64,000 nt of DNA. It comes from Blastococcus sp. CPCC 205250 (GTDB lineage Bacteria; Actinomycetota; Actinomycetes; Mycobacteriales; Geodermatophilaceae). Below the pieces are notes generated by a model. The model was given only the letters and a program-made list of their open reading frames with translations, did no database searches and had not been told where the DNA came from. Below, piece after piece: positions 48,257 through 56,099 of the stretch (position 1 is the first letter of the stretch; every line of letters starts with the position of its first letter). A program made the position numbers and the translations under genes. The stretch is taken from positions 310,001 to 374,000 of the forward strand of contig NZ_JABGCG010000004.1 of NCBI RefSeq assembly GCF_019799925.1. The letters run 5' to 3'.

Positions 48257-48293
48257 CGCCTACACCGGGTCGGCGACCGACCCGGTGTAGGCG
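48257..48293. terminator. Bidirectional terminator shared by two converging GH43 genes
   Basis: A perfect 17-bp inverted repeat (48257-48273 with 48277-48293) with a 3-nt loop. It starts ten bases after the rightward stop and includes the last codons of the leftward GH43 gene. Confidence 0.85.
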
Positions 48294-49735
48294 AAGCGGC
48301 TGAGGAGCGCCTCCCCGCCGAGCGCCTCCACGCCGACCACCCGGCCGGTGAAGCCCCCGGCCACCTCGGTGGAGAGGTACCGCCCGTCCACCGAGGCGAG
48401 GACCCGCAGCCCGTCGTCCTCGAGGACGCCCAGCTCGATCCGGTCGGGGCCCTTGCGGAAACCGGGCAGCCCGTCGGTGCCCACCGCGCGCATGGCGAGG
48501 GCGGCGGCGGTCCCTGGACCTGTGTGCCGGGCGAGGACCTGGTCCAGGGGTCCGACCACCATGCGGACCGACACGTCGTCGCCGATCCGCTCGAGCGCGA
48601 CCCAGTGGGCGTCGTCGGCACGGAGCACCAGAGCCATGTCTCCCGCGGGCACGGTGGCGGCGACCGTCCACTCCGCGTCGCGGGTCCGGACGGCGAGCAG
48701 CCGTTCGGCCTCCCGGGCCTCGGGCGCCCGGCCGGGCAGCAGCCGGATCCCACCCCCCTCGGCCGGCTGCGCGAAGCTGCGGGGGTCGACCCCCGGGGCG
48801 ATCCACCGGGGATGCAGGTCCGGGCCGGGGAACCCGTCGTCGAAGGCGGTGTCCACCAGCGGAACCGCGAAGCGGTCCTCGACGACCACGGGCCAGTCGT
48901 CGACCCAGTCGACCCCGGCGAGGAACGTCTCCCGGCCGTTGACGTGGTACTTCGGGAAGCTGCCGCGCGGCCGCACCCCGAGGTGCACCATGGCCCAGCT
49001 CCCGTCCGCCAGCTCCACCAGGTCGGCGTGGCCGGTGCTCTGCACGGGGTGCCCGGTGCTGCGGTGGGTGAGGACCGGGTTGGCCGGGCAGGTCTCGAAC
49101 GGCCCGGTGGGGCCGGGCGCCCTGGCCACCGAGACCGCGTGCCCCGGGCCGGTGCCGCCCTCGGCGACGAGGAGGTACCACCAGGAGCCACGCCGGTACA
49201 GGTGCGGGCCCTCCGGGTGGGCGAGGCCGGTGCCCTCCCAGAGCGGGCGCGGCTCGGAGAGCAGCCGGCCGGTCAGCGGATCGACCGTCGCCTGGGCGAT
49301 CCCACCGAAGGGGTCCGACCAGGTGAGGTAGCAGGTCCCGTCGTCGTCCCAGGCCAGGTCGGGGTCCACCCCGAGCGTGCCCGCGGTGGACACCGGGGTG
49401 CTCCACGGCCCCGCCGGGTCGTCGGCGTGCACGATCAGGTGCCCCTCGGCGATCCGGCCGATGTTCGTCGTCGTCATCCAGAAGCGGCCGTCGCGGAAGC
49501 GGATCGTCGGCGCGTAGATGCCCCCGTCGGCGCCGGCCTGGCCCGGCCTGACCTGCAGCTGGTCGGCCCGGTCGAGCACGTTCCCGACCTGCTCCCAGGC
49601 GACCAGGTCGCGACTGGCGAACAGCGGCACCCCGGGGAAGAACTCGAAGCTGGAGGTGACCAGGTAGAAGTCCTCCCCAACCCGGCAGATCGACGGATCG
49701 GGGTGGAAGCCGGGCAGGATCGGCTGGTCGGCCAC
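48260..49735 (-). CDS. GH43 beta-xylosidase/arabinofuranosidase (leftward copy)
   Basis: A 491-aa GH43 enzyme, a paralogue of the gene at 46748. ILPGFHPDPSICRVGEDFY holds base Asp13; GVDPDLAWDDDG and LAHPEGPHLY supply the other two acids. A C-terminal sandwich domain is present but more diverged. No signal peptide. The GTG start is only 2 bp after the stop of the ABC ATPase gene, so it is probably the last gene of the transporter operon, linking uptake of an oligosaccharide to its hydrolysis. The final codons lie inside the shared terminator hairpin. Confidence 0.92.
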   Translation of the reverse strand: MADQPILPGFHPDPSICRVGEDFYLVTSSFEFFPGVPLFASRDLVAWEQVGNVLDRADQLQVRPGQAGADGGIYAPTIRFRDGRFWMTTTNIGRIAEGHLIVHADDPAGPWSTPVSTAGTLGVDPDLAWDDDGTCYLTWSDPFGGIAQATVDPLTGRLLSEPRPLWEGTGLAHPEGPHLYRRGSWWYLLVAEGGTGPGHAVSVARAPGPTGPFETCPANPVLTHRSTGHPVQSTGHADLVELADGSWAMVHLGVRPRGSFPKYHVNGRETFLAGVDWVDDWPVVVEDRFAVPLVDTAFDDGFPGPDLHPRWIAPGVDPRSFAQPAEGGGIRLLPGRAPEAREAERLLAVRTRDAEWTVAATVPAGDMALVLRADDAHWVALERIGDDVSVRMVVGPLDQVLARHTGPGTAAALAMRAVGTDGLPGFRKGPDRIELGVLEDDGLRVLASVDGRYLSTEVAGGFTGRVVGVEALGGEALLSRFAYTGSVADPV

Positions 49736-49737
49736 GG

Positions 49738-50613
49738 TCAGACCACGCCCGCCGGCTGCACCTGCTCCCGTGCCTCCTGGGCCCGGCGCTGCCTCTCCTC
49801 GCGACGCTGCCGCTGCGCCACCGGGTCCGAGACCGGGGCCGCCAGCAGCAGCTTCTGCGTGTACGGGTGGTCCGGGGCGGACGTCACCTTGTCGCCTGGT
49901 CCGGTCTCCACCATGTCCCCGCGGTACAGCACGCCCACCCGGTGGCTGACGTGCCGGACGACGGCGAGGTCGTGCGAGATGAACATGTACGCGACGCCGG
50001 TCCGACGCTGGATGTCGATGAACAGGTCGAGCACCCGGGCCTGCGTGGACAGGTCCAGGGCGGAGACCGGCTCGTCACAGACGATCAGCTTGGGTTCCGG
50101 CGCCAGCGCCCGGGCGATCGCGACGCGCTGGCGCTGACCGCCGCTGAACTCCCGCGGCAGCCGGTGCACCGCGTCCGACGGCAGACCGACCTGGTCCAGC
50201 AGGGTGCGCACCCGGGCGCGGGCGTCCTTCGGCGTGGCGCCCTGCACGACGAGCGGCTCGCTGAGGATGTCGCCGATCTCCATCGCCGGGTTCAGCGACG
50301 TGTACGGGTCCTGGAACACGACCTGGATGTCGCGGGCCAGCGCCCGGCGCTCCTTGGCGGTCGCCGCGGTGATGTCGCGCCCGGCGAAGGTCATCGACCC
50401 GCCGCTGGGCTTCACCAGCCCGAGCACGGCCCGGCCGATCGTCGTCTTGCCCGAGCCCGACTCCCCCACCACGCCCAGGGCCTCGCCCGGGGCGATCGAG
50501 AGGTCGACGCCGTGGAGCACCTCGACCGGCTTGGCGCGGAAGCCCCGGCCGGGGAAGGAGACCCGCAGGTCCTTGACGTCGAGCAGAGGTGCGGTCGGTG
50601 CCGTGGTGGTCAT
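49738..50613 (-). CDS. Oligopeptide-type ABC transporter ATP-binding subunit (DppF/OppF-like)
   Basis: A 291-aa ABC ATPase. [17 protein letters not shown] is Walker A, VFQDPYTSLNPAM the Q-loop block, FSGGQRQRVAIARAL the signature, LIVCDEPVSALD Walker B, and SHDLAVVRHVS the switch histidine. A C-terminal oligopeptide/dipeptide-type extension (HPYTQKLL) follows. ATG 50613 overlaps the upstream stop by 4 nt. It works with the fused permease-ATPase and the DppB-like permease. The family moves peptides, nickel, opines or oligosaccharides; flanking glycosidases favour an oligosaccharide. Confidence 0.93.
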   Translation of the reverse strand: MTTTAPTAPLLDVKDLRVSFPGRGFRAKPVEVLHGVDLSIAPGEALGVVGESGSGKTTIGRAVLGLVKPSGGSMTFAGRDITAATAKERRALARDIQVVFQDPYTSLNPAMEIGDILSEPLVVQGATPKDARARVRTLLDQVGLPSDAVHRLPREFSGGQRQRVAIARALAPEPKLIVCDEPVSALDLSTQARVLDLFIDIQRRTGVAYMFISHDLAVVRHVSHRVGVLYRGDMVETGPGDKVTSAPDHPYTQKLLLAAPVSDPVAQRQRREERQRRAQEAREQVQPAGVV

Positions 50614-52427
50614 CGCGCGTCCGTCCCGAGCGGCACCGGCGCGGCCACGGGGCCGTCGGTCCGGACCGTCTCCTCGTCGAGGATGGCACCCAGCAGCATC
50701 CGGGTGTAGGCGTGCTGCGGGGCGGAGAAGATCTGGGTCGTGAGGCCGGTCTCCACGACCTGCCCCTTCTGCATGACCGCGATGCGGTCGCAGATGTCGG
50801 CCACCACCCCGAAGTTGTGGGTGACCAGCAGCACGGCCATGCCGAGCTCGGCCTGCAGGTCCCGGAGCAGGTCCAGGATCTCGGCCTGCACCGTCACGTC
50901 GAGCGCGGTGGTCGGCTCGTCGGCGATGAGGACCATCGGCCGGCTGGCGACCGCACCGGCGATCAGCACGCGCTGGGCCATCCCGCCGGAGATCTGGTGC
51001 GGGTAGGAGCGGAACGTCCGCTCGGGGTCGGGGATGCCGACGCGGCCCAGCAGCGCCAGCACCCGTTCCCGAGCCTCCTGCTTGGACATCGACCCCGAGG
51101 ACCGCAGGCCCTCGACCAGCTGGGCCCCGATGGTGAACGACGGGTTCAGGTTCGACATCGGCTCCTGCGGCACGTAGGCGATCGACCGGCCGCGCAGCGG
51201 GCGCAGTTCCGCCTCGCTGAGCCCCAGGAGCTCCCGGCCGTCGAGCCGGATCGACCCGCGCGTGATCACGGCCTCCGGCGGCAGGACACCCAGCACCGCG
51301 AACGCGGTCTGGGTCTTGCCGGAGCCGGACTCGCCCACCACACCGAGCGTCTCCCCCGCGTTGAGGCGCAGCGAGACCCCGTCGACGACCGTGCGGAGCT
51401 CTCCCGACGGGGTCGGGTAGGCGATCGCCAGGTCCTCGACGACGAGCAGTGACGTCGCCTCCGCCTCGGCCGCCGTCGCGGAGGTGGCTGCGGCGGCCTC
51501 CCCGGCGAGCTTCGGCGCGGTGATCTTGGCCGCTTTCGGGCGGGCGCCCTGGAAGGCGTCGCGCATGGCGTTGCCCAGCAGGACCAACGAGGCGGTCAGG
51601 ATGCCCAGCGCGAGACTCGGCCACAGGAACTGCGTGGGCTCCGAGTAGAGGTTCGTGAAGCCCTCGGAGATCATCGCGCCGAAGCTCGGCACGCCGGAGG
51701 ACCCGACGCCGAGGAACGCCAGGCCGGACTGGAGGGCGATCGCCGTCCCGAACATGAAGGCGGCGGCGATGATCACGGGGCCACGCACGGACAGCAGGAT
51801 GTGCCGGCTCATGATGCGCCGGTTCGTCAGCCCCGAGACGCGGGCGGCGTCGACGTAGAGCTCGTTCTTCACCCCGAGCACCTGGTTCCGGACGATCCGG
51901 TAGATGCCCGGCGCCAGCAGGACCCCGAAGATCAGCATCGTCGCCCGGTAGTCGCCCTTGGTGATCGGCGTGAGGACGATCAGCAGGAGCAGGCCGGGGA
52001 AGGTCTGGACCAGGGCGAAGATCCACTCGGTCGTGCCCCGCACCCGGGGCCCGAGGTACCCGCCGATCAGGCCGAAGGTGACGCCGATGACCAGCGCCAC
52101 GCCCGCGCCGATCACGCCGGAGATCATGCTCGTGTTGATCGAGTGCAGCAGTCGCGACAGGATGTCGCGCCCGCTGGCGTCGGCACCCAGGGGGTAACCC
52201 TCGGTCCCGACGTCGGCGTTGAAGGCCTGGAGGGAGGCCTCGTTGGGCCCGTGCGACGGGATGACGTCGGCCAGCAGCCCGAGGACGACGAAGGCGAGGA
52301 TCACCGCCCCGGTGATGACCGCCTGAGGGTCGCGCAGCATCCTGCGCCAGGGTGACCGGCGTCCGACCCGCGGCGTCTTCTCGTCCTTCGACGCGACCTC
52401 CGCGTCGACGACCTCCAGTTCGGTCAC
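50610..52427 (-). CDS. Fusion of DppC-like permease and DppD-like ATPase
   Basis: A 605-aa fusion. Residues 1-300 are a DppC/OppC permease: a cytoplasmic N-terminus, about six helices, [16 protein letters not shown], and the ABC-permease EAA-like loop [21 protein letters not shown]. An Ala/Thr linker near 300-325 joins a DppD/OppD ATPase with [16 protein letters not shown] (Walker A), [16 protein letters not shown] (signature), [11 protein letters not shown] (Walker B) and [10 protein letters not shown]. Such fusions are recurrent in actinobacteria. GTG 52427 overlaps the dppB-like stop by 4 nt. Confidence 0.93.
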   Translation of the reverse strand: MTELEVVDAEVASKDEKTPRVGRRSPWRRMLRDPQAVITGAVILAFVVLGLLADVIPSHGPNEASLQAFNADVGTEGYPLGADASGRDILSRLLHSINTSMISGVIGAGVALVIGVTFGLIGGYLGPRVRGTTEWIFALVQTFPGLLLLIVLTPITKGDYRATMLIFGVLLAPGIYRIVRNQVLGVKNELYVDAARVSGLTNRRIMSRHILLSVRGPVIIAAAFMFGTAIALQSGLAFLGVGSSGVPSFGAMISEGFTNLYSEPTQFLWPSLALGILTASLVLLGNAMRDAFQGARPKAAKITAPKLAGEAAAATSATAAEAEATSLLVVEDLAIAYPTPSGELRTVVDGVSLRLNAGETLGVVGESGSGKTQTAFAVLGVLPPEAVITRGSIRLDGRELLGLSEAELRPLRGRSIAYVPQEPMSNLNPSFTIGAQLVEGLRSSGSMSKQEARERVLALLGRVGIPDPERTFRSYPHQISGGMAQRVLIAGAVASRPMVLIADEPTTALDVTVQAEILDLLRDLQAELGMAVLLVTHNFGVVADICDRIAVMQKGQVVETGLTTQIFSAPQHAYTRMLLGAILDEETVRTDGPVAAPVPLGTDAR

Positions 52428-53365
52428 AGGACCCTCGCCTTCGGGTTGAGCCAGCCGTTGATCAGATCGGTGATCAGGTTGACGACCACCACCAGCATGA
52501 CGGCGAACGCCGTGATGCCCATGATCACGGGGATGTCGGCCTGCAGGGACGCAGCGAAGGCGTAGGCCCCGAAGCCCGGCAGTGCGAACACGTTCTCGAT
52601 GATCAGCGCGCCGCCCAGCATCGTGAGGAACTCCAGGGACAGCACCGTCAGTGCCGGACCGGCGGCGTTGCGCAGCACGTGCTTGAGGACGATCGACCGG
52701 GTGCTGATGCCGCGGGTGCGCAGCGTCCGGACGTAGTCCTTGTTGAGTTCGTCGATCATCGCTCCGCGGACCTGCGCCATCAGGTTGGCGGCTCCACCGA
52801 TGGTCAGCGCGATCACCGGGATGGTGATGCTCTTCAGCCACCCGAGCGGGTCCTCCGACAGCGGCGTGTACCCCGTCGCCGGGAGCCACTGCAGCTTCAC
52901 CGCGAACAGGTAGACGAACACGATCGCGACCAGGAGGGAGGGGATCAGGTGACCGGCCAGCGACACCGACTGGGCGATGCGGTCGATCACTCCGCCCCGG
53001 TAGGCCGCGACGACTCCGAGGACGATGCTGATGACCGCCGACAGGAAGAGGGAGACCAGGACGAGGGAGAGCGTGACCGCCAGCCGGTCCACGACCGCGA
53101 CATCGACCTGCTGGCTCGTGAAGTACGACGTCCCGAAGTCACCCCGGAAGACGCCGCCGAGCCAGTCCAGGTACTGGACGAGGAGCGGCCGGTCCAGCCC
53201 CAGGTCCGCCTTGAGCGCGGCCGCCGCATCCGGGTTGGCGATCTGGCCGAGCCGGTTCTGCACCACGGAGTCGAAGGAGGGACTGAGCAGCAGGAAGGTG
53301 ATGAAGGTGACCAGCACGGCCAACACCACGCCGGTCAGCAACCGGCGCAGTACGTAAGCGATCAT
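52424..53365 (-). CDS. Oligopeptide-type ABC transporter permease (DppB-like)
   Basis: A 313-aa permease with about six helices. It opens with MIAYVLRRLLTGVVLAVLVT, the usual DppB start, and has GLDRPLLVQYLDWLGGVFRGDFGTS, the EAA loop YVRTLRTRGISTRSIVLKHVL and GALIIENVFALPGFGAYAF. ATG 53365 is preceded by GAGAGA. It is the first gene of the transporter operon that ends with the GH43 gene at 48260. A shared GTTGCC motif lies about 285 bp upstream, with a long leader between. Confidence 0.93.
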   Translation of the reverse strand: MIAYVLRRLLTGVVLAVLVTFITFLLLSPSFDSVVQNRLGQIANPDAAAALKADLGLDRPLLVQYLDWLGGVFRGDFGTSYFTSQQVDVAVVDRLAVTLSLVLVSLFLSAVISIVLGVVAAYRGGVIDRIAQSVSLAGHLIPSLLVAIVFVYLFAVKLQWLPATGYTPLSEDPLGWLKSITIPVIALTIGGAANLMAQVRGAMIDELNKDYVRTLRTRGISTRSIVLKHVLRNAAGPALTVLSLEFLTMLGGALIIENVFALPGFGAYAFAASLQADIPVIMGITAFAVMLVVVVNLITDLINGWLNPKARVL

Positions 53366-53649
53366 CGGACGTCTCTCGAGCGACGGGACAGGTGGACGAC
53401 GGGCGGATGGGTCGTGCGGCGGTGGCCCTCGAAGTCGGCGAGGTCACCAGGAGCGGACCCGCTGCCTCTCGACCCGGCCCGACCCTCGCGCGGGCGCCTG
53501 AGCGGCTCCCCGACGAGTCCAGCCTCCATGAACACTCCCTCGAGCTCCTGAGGCCGGAGCGTCCCGCCCGGACCGCTCCCTGCCCACCCGCCGCCGCGGT
53601 TCCGCGGGGTCGCGATGAGGTAAGCAGCCCGTGGACAGCTCACCGATCT

Positions 53650-53665
53650 GTTGCCACGAGTTGTC
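53650..53665 (+). promoter_or_regulatory. Shared 16-bp motif upstream of the ABC permease operon
   Basis: GTTGCCACGAGTTGTC, differing at one base from the site upstream of uxaC/larA. Two GTTGYC half-sites lie 10 bp apart, one helical turn. Confidence 0.6.
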
Positions 53666-53932
53666 ACCGGCGAGTGGCACCGGTCACGTCGACGTGGTCG
53701 TCGACCTCGGGCGCGCCGGCGGGCACCGAGGCGTGGTCGGAGGCGGTGCAGCCCGGCCCCCGGCCGACGCCCCGGACCGGTCGCCCGGCGCGCGGACCAC
53801 GACTCGCCTCCACCCGTGCGACGGCGGCCGTCCGCACCTCCTCGGGCATCGGCACGAGGAGGCCCCTGCCCACCACGGGCGCCTGCCCCGTCCCGGCGTG
53901 CGCACCGTCTCCAGGGTCGCCGGCTGCGGGTT

Positions 53933-53950
53933 GCCGGTCAGCTGACCGGC
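53933..53950. promoter_or_regulatory. 18-bp perfect palindrome of unknown function
   Basis: GCCGGTCAGCTGACCGGC has perfect two-fold symmetry and no loop, which suits a dimeric regulator better than a terminator. Confidence 0.35.
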
Positions 53951-53995
53951 GTCCCGCGGCCAGCGGTCGCACACCGCGGCGCCCGGCGAACGAGA

Positions 53996-54037
53996 GCGAG
54001 GTCCCGGCCGGCGTCGGGCAGCCGGCCGGGACCTCGC
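53996..54037 (-). terminator. Long hairpin terminator after the binding-protein gene
   Basis: A perfect 17-bp inverted repeat (53996-54012 with 54021-54037), 8-nt loop, about 40 bp beyond the stop of the leftward binding-protein gene. Confidence 0.75.
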
Positions 54038-54049
54038 GGTCTCCTGGTC

Positions 54050-54072
54050 CCACCGGGGCAGGTCCCCGGTGG
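54050..54072 (-). terminator. Second hairpin directly after the binding-protein stop
   Basis: CCACCGGGG and CCCCGGTGG form a perfect 9-bp stem with a 5-nt loop, six bases past the stop. Confidence 0.6.
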
Positions 54073-54077
54073 TCATC

Positions 54078-55649
54078 TCATCCCGTGAAGCCGAACCTGC
54101 GGACGCTCGGGAAGGGGGCGCCCTCGCTCAGGTACTGGATGCCGTCGTTGGTGGCGTAGTACACCGACGTGTACATGATCGGCGCGAACCAGGCCTCCTC
54201 GACGGTGATGGCAGCCGCCTGCTGGTAGAGGTCGCGCCGCTCGTCGGGGTCCGTCTCGACCGCCGCCTGCGAGATCAGGTCGTCGGTCTCCGGCGACGGG
54301 ACCTCGAAGGGGTTGAAGAAGGAGACGGTGCCGAACCGGTCTCCGGCCTCCAGCTCGGTCACGTTCAGGCCGGCGAACCAGAAGGCCACCGGATACTGCC
54401 GCGACCGCATCGACGACGCGCTGTTCGACGGCGGCTGCGGCTCCCAGGTCACGTCGATCCCGATGTCGCCGAGGGCCTGCGTCACGAGCGGCTCGACGCG
54501 CTGGGTGATGGGGGTGCTGGGCATGCTGATCGAGAAGCCGTCGGCGTAACCGGCCTCCTCCATCAGCTCACGGGCGGCTTCGGGGTCGAAGGGGTACTCG
54601 TCCGCGAGGTCATCGACGTAGAGGTCGCTGGCCGGGTTGGCGAACTGGTTGGTCGCCTCACCGGCACCCTGCAGCAGGGCCTGGACGAAGCCCTCGCGGT
54701 CGAACGCCATGTTCATCGCCTGACGCACCCGGACATCGGCCAGGGCCGGCTGGATGGTGCCCTCGCGGTCGAGGATCAGGAGGGTGCCGACGGCCGTGGG
54801 GATGGGATCGGAGACGTCGAAACCCGCCGCCTCCACCTGCTGGACCTGGTTGGCCTGGATCGTGGCCGCGTTGAGCTCACCGGCCTGCACGGCGTTGAGG
54901 GTGGCGGTCGGGTCCTGGATGACCCGCACGGTGACCTGCTGGAACGGGTACTCCTCGACGTTCCAGTAGTCCTCGCGCCGCTCGAGCACGTAGGTCGAGC
55001 CCGGCGCCGTCTCGTCGCTCAGCGTGTAGGGCCCCGAGCCGACCGGGTCGAGGGCGATGTCGGCGCTGCCGAACGTGCTGGGCGCAGCGATCACTCCGGC
55101 CGAGCCGGCCAGGTTGTACAGCAACGTCGAGTCGGGTTCGCTGAGGGTGAGCACCACGGTGCTCTCGTCCGGCGCCTCGATCGAGGCGACGAGATCGAAC
55201 TTGGGCTGCACGGAGCCCGCCGTCGTGCGGGTGCGCTCCAGCGTCGCCCGCACCGCCTCGGCGTCCACCGGGTCGCCGTTGCTGAAGGTCATCCCGGCGC
55301 GGATCTTCAGGGTCAGCGTCTTCAGGTCCTCGGAGTACTCGTAGCTCTCCGCGGCATTCGGCTGCAGCTGGAGGTCGTTGTCCAGGAACAGCAGGGTGTC
55401 GAAGACCCCCTGGTTCCAGACGTAACCCTGCTGCCCCTCGTTGAGCTGCGCGGGATCGAGCGATGCGGGTGCGCTCTGCACGCCCACGGTGAGGGTCGCG
55501 TCACGCGCGCCCGTCTCCCCGCCACCGCCGGAGCCCGAGTCGGAGTCCGATCCGCCGGAGCAGGCCGCGGTCGAGAGGACCGCCGCGACCCCCAGGGCGC
55601 CGACGAGGCGCCGCGACGCCCGCCGTGGACGCGTGGATCGAGTGCGCAT
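54078..55649 (-). CDS. ABC transporter substrate-binding lipoprotein (SBP_bac_5), copy 1
   Basis: A 523-aa family-5 extracellular solute-binding protein. The N-terminus is basic (RPRRASRRL), then a hydrophobic core and lipobox LSTAAC with Cys30 for lipid anchoring; a Gly/Ser/Asp linker follows. SLDPAQLNEGQQ, AESYEYSEDLKTLTLKIRAG and FSNGDPVDAEAVRATLERT are typical of the peptide/opine/nickel group, several members of which bind oligosaccharides. ATG 55649 has GAAGGAG six bases upstream. It is likely the receptor of the transporter at 49738-53365. A paralogue lies at 62044. Confidence 0.92.
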   Translation of the reverse strand: MRTRSTRPRRASRRLVGALGVAAVLSTAACSGGSDSDSGSGGGGETGARDATLTVGVQSAPASLDPAQLNEGQQGYVWNQGVFDTLLFLDNDLQLQPNAAESYEYSEDLKTLTLKIRAGMTFSNGDPVDAEAVRATLERTRTTAGSVQPKFDLVASIEAPDESTVVLTLSEPDSTLLYNLAGSAGVIAAPSTFGSADIALDPVGSGPYTLSDETAPGSTYVLERREDYWNVEEYPFQQVTVRVIQDPTATLNAVQAGELNAATIQANQVQQVEAAGFDVSDPIPTAVGTLLILDREGTIQPALADVRVRQAMNMAFDREGFVQALLQGAGEATNQFANPASDLYVDDLADEYPFDPEAARELMEEAGYADGFSISMPSTPITQRVEPLVTQALGDIGIDVTWEPQPPSNSASSMRSRQYPVAFWFAGLNVTELEAGDRFGTVSFFNPFEVPSPETDDLISQAAVETDPDERRDLYQQAAAITVEEAWFAPIMYTSVYYATNDGIQYLSEGAPFPSVRRFGFTG

Positions 55650-55662
55650 GGACCACTCCTTC

Positions 55663-55719
55663 GTGATGCCGGACGTGAGATGCCGGGCCGTGAGATGCCT
55701 GGCCGTGAGGTGCCTGGAC
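55663..55719 (-). repeat. 15-bp tandem repeats in the 5' leader of the binding-protein gene
   Basis: Three copies of a 15-bp unit of the form GTGAGATGCCKGGCC (plus strand; 55675-55689, 55690-55704, 55705-55719) and a partial copy from 55663 lie just upstream of the Shine-Dalgarno sequence. They do not encode part of the protein. Confidence 0.65.
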
Positions 55720-55803
55720 GACGTGGCGGTGGGCGGGGTCTGCGTTCCGTGGTCGCCCACCGAGTCGCCCCAGGGAAGCAGGGGCGGCCTGTGGGACCCA
55801 TCG

Positions 55804-55819
55804 GTTGCCACCAGTTGCC
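55804..55819 (+). promoter_or_regulatory. Shared 16-bp motif between binding protein and 874-aa hydrolase
   Basis: GTTGCCACCAGTTGCC, one base different from the site at 33166-33181, placed in the 450-bp divergent region. Confidence 0.6.
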
Positions 55820-55933
55820 GCCATCGAGTGGCGCCGGTCACTGCGGGGCCGGAGACGATCCACCGCCCGAGCGCATCCGGACGCCCGCCGGGTCGCGGCC
55901 CCGGCCAGAGGAGGCCGCCGTACCGCTGTGTTG

Positions 55934-55945
55934 GCAACCGGTTGC
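55934..55945. promoter_or_regulatory. LacI-like palindrome near the hydrolase promoter
   Basis: GCAACCGGTTGC is a perfect palindrome with the central CG usual in LacI operators, ten bases upstream of the -35 box. Its half-site resembles the GTTGCC unit of the shared motif. Confidence 0.5.
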
Positions 55946-55955
55946 TGTCCCGCTC

Positions 55956-55985
55956 TTGACCGCTTCTCCGCCGCCTACGTACGTT
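55956..55985 (+). promoter_or_regulatory. Promoter of the 874-aa hydrolase gene
   Basis: TTGACC (55956-55961) and TACGTT (55980-55985) with an 18-bp spacer; predicted leader about 110 nt. Confidence 0.5.
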
Positions 55986-56099
55986 CCCTCGGAGTTCCCG
56001 CGAGACCGCCGCGGACCAGGACCGGGTCAGGCGCGGCGCAGCTGCTCGCGACGTGCGCTCGACGCGTGTCCTCCAACGTTCGATCGAAGGCGAGCCGCC

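Larger units (their letters stand above)
53366..54077. other. 712-bp intergenic region with regulatory motif, palindrome and terminators
   Basis: No credible gene is present; short frames here lack homology and start signals. The region holds, from left, the leader of the permease operon, the shared motif at 53650, an 18-bp perfect palindrome at 53933, and two hairpins ending the binding-protein gene. A decayed gene cannot be excluded between 53,670 and 53,930. Confidence 0.5.

Noticed and set aside
53664..54053. A 129-codon frame in the 712-bp gap
   Set aside because: No homology that I recognise, no start signal, and it crosses terminator and palindrome sequences.
55663..55719. CRISPR-like repeats
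   Set aside because: The 15-bp units are directly adjacent without spacers; no cas genes are in the window.
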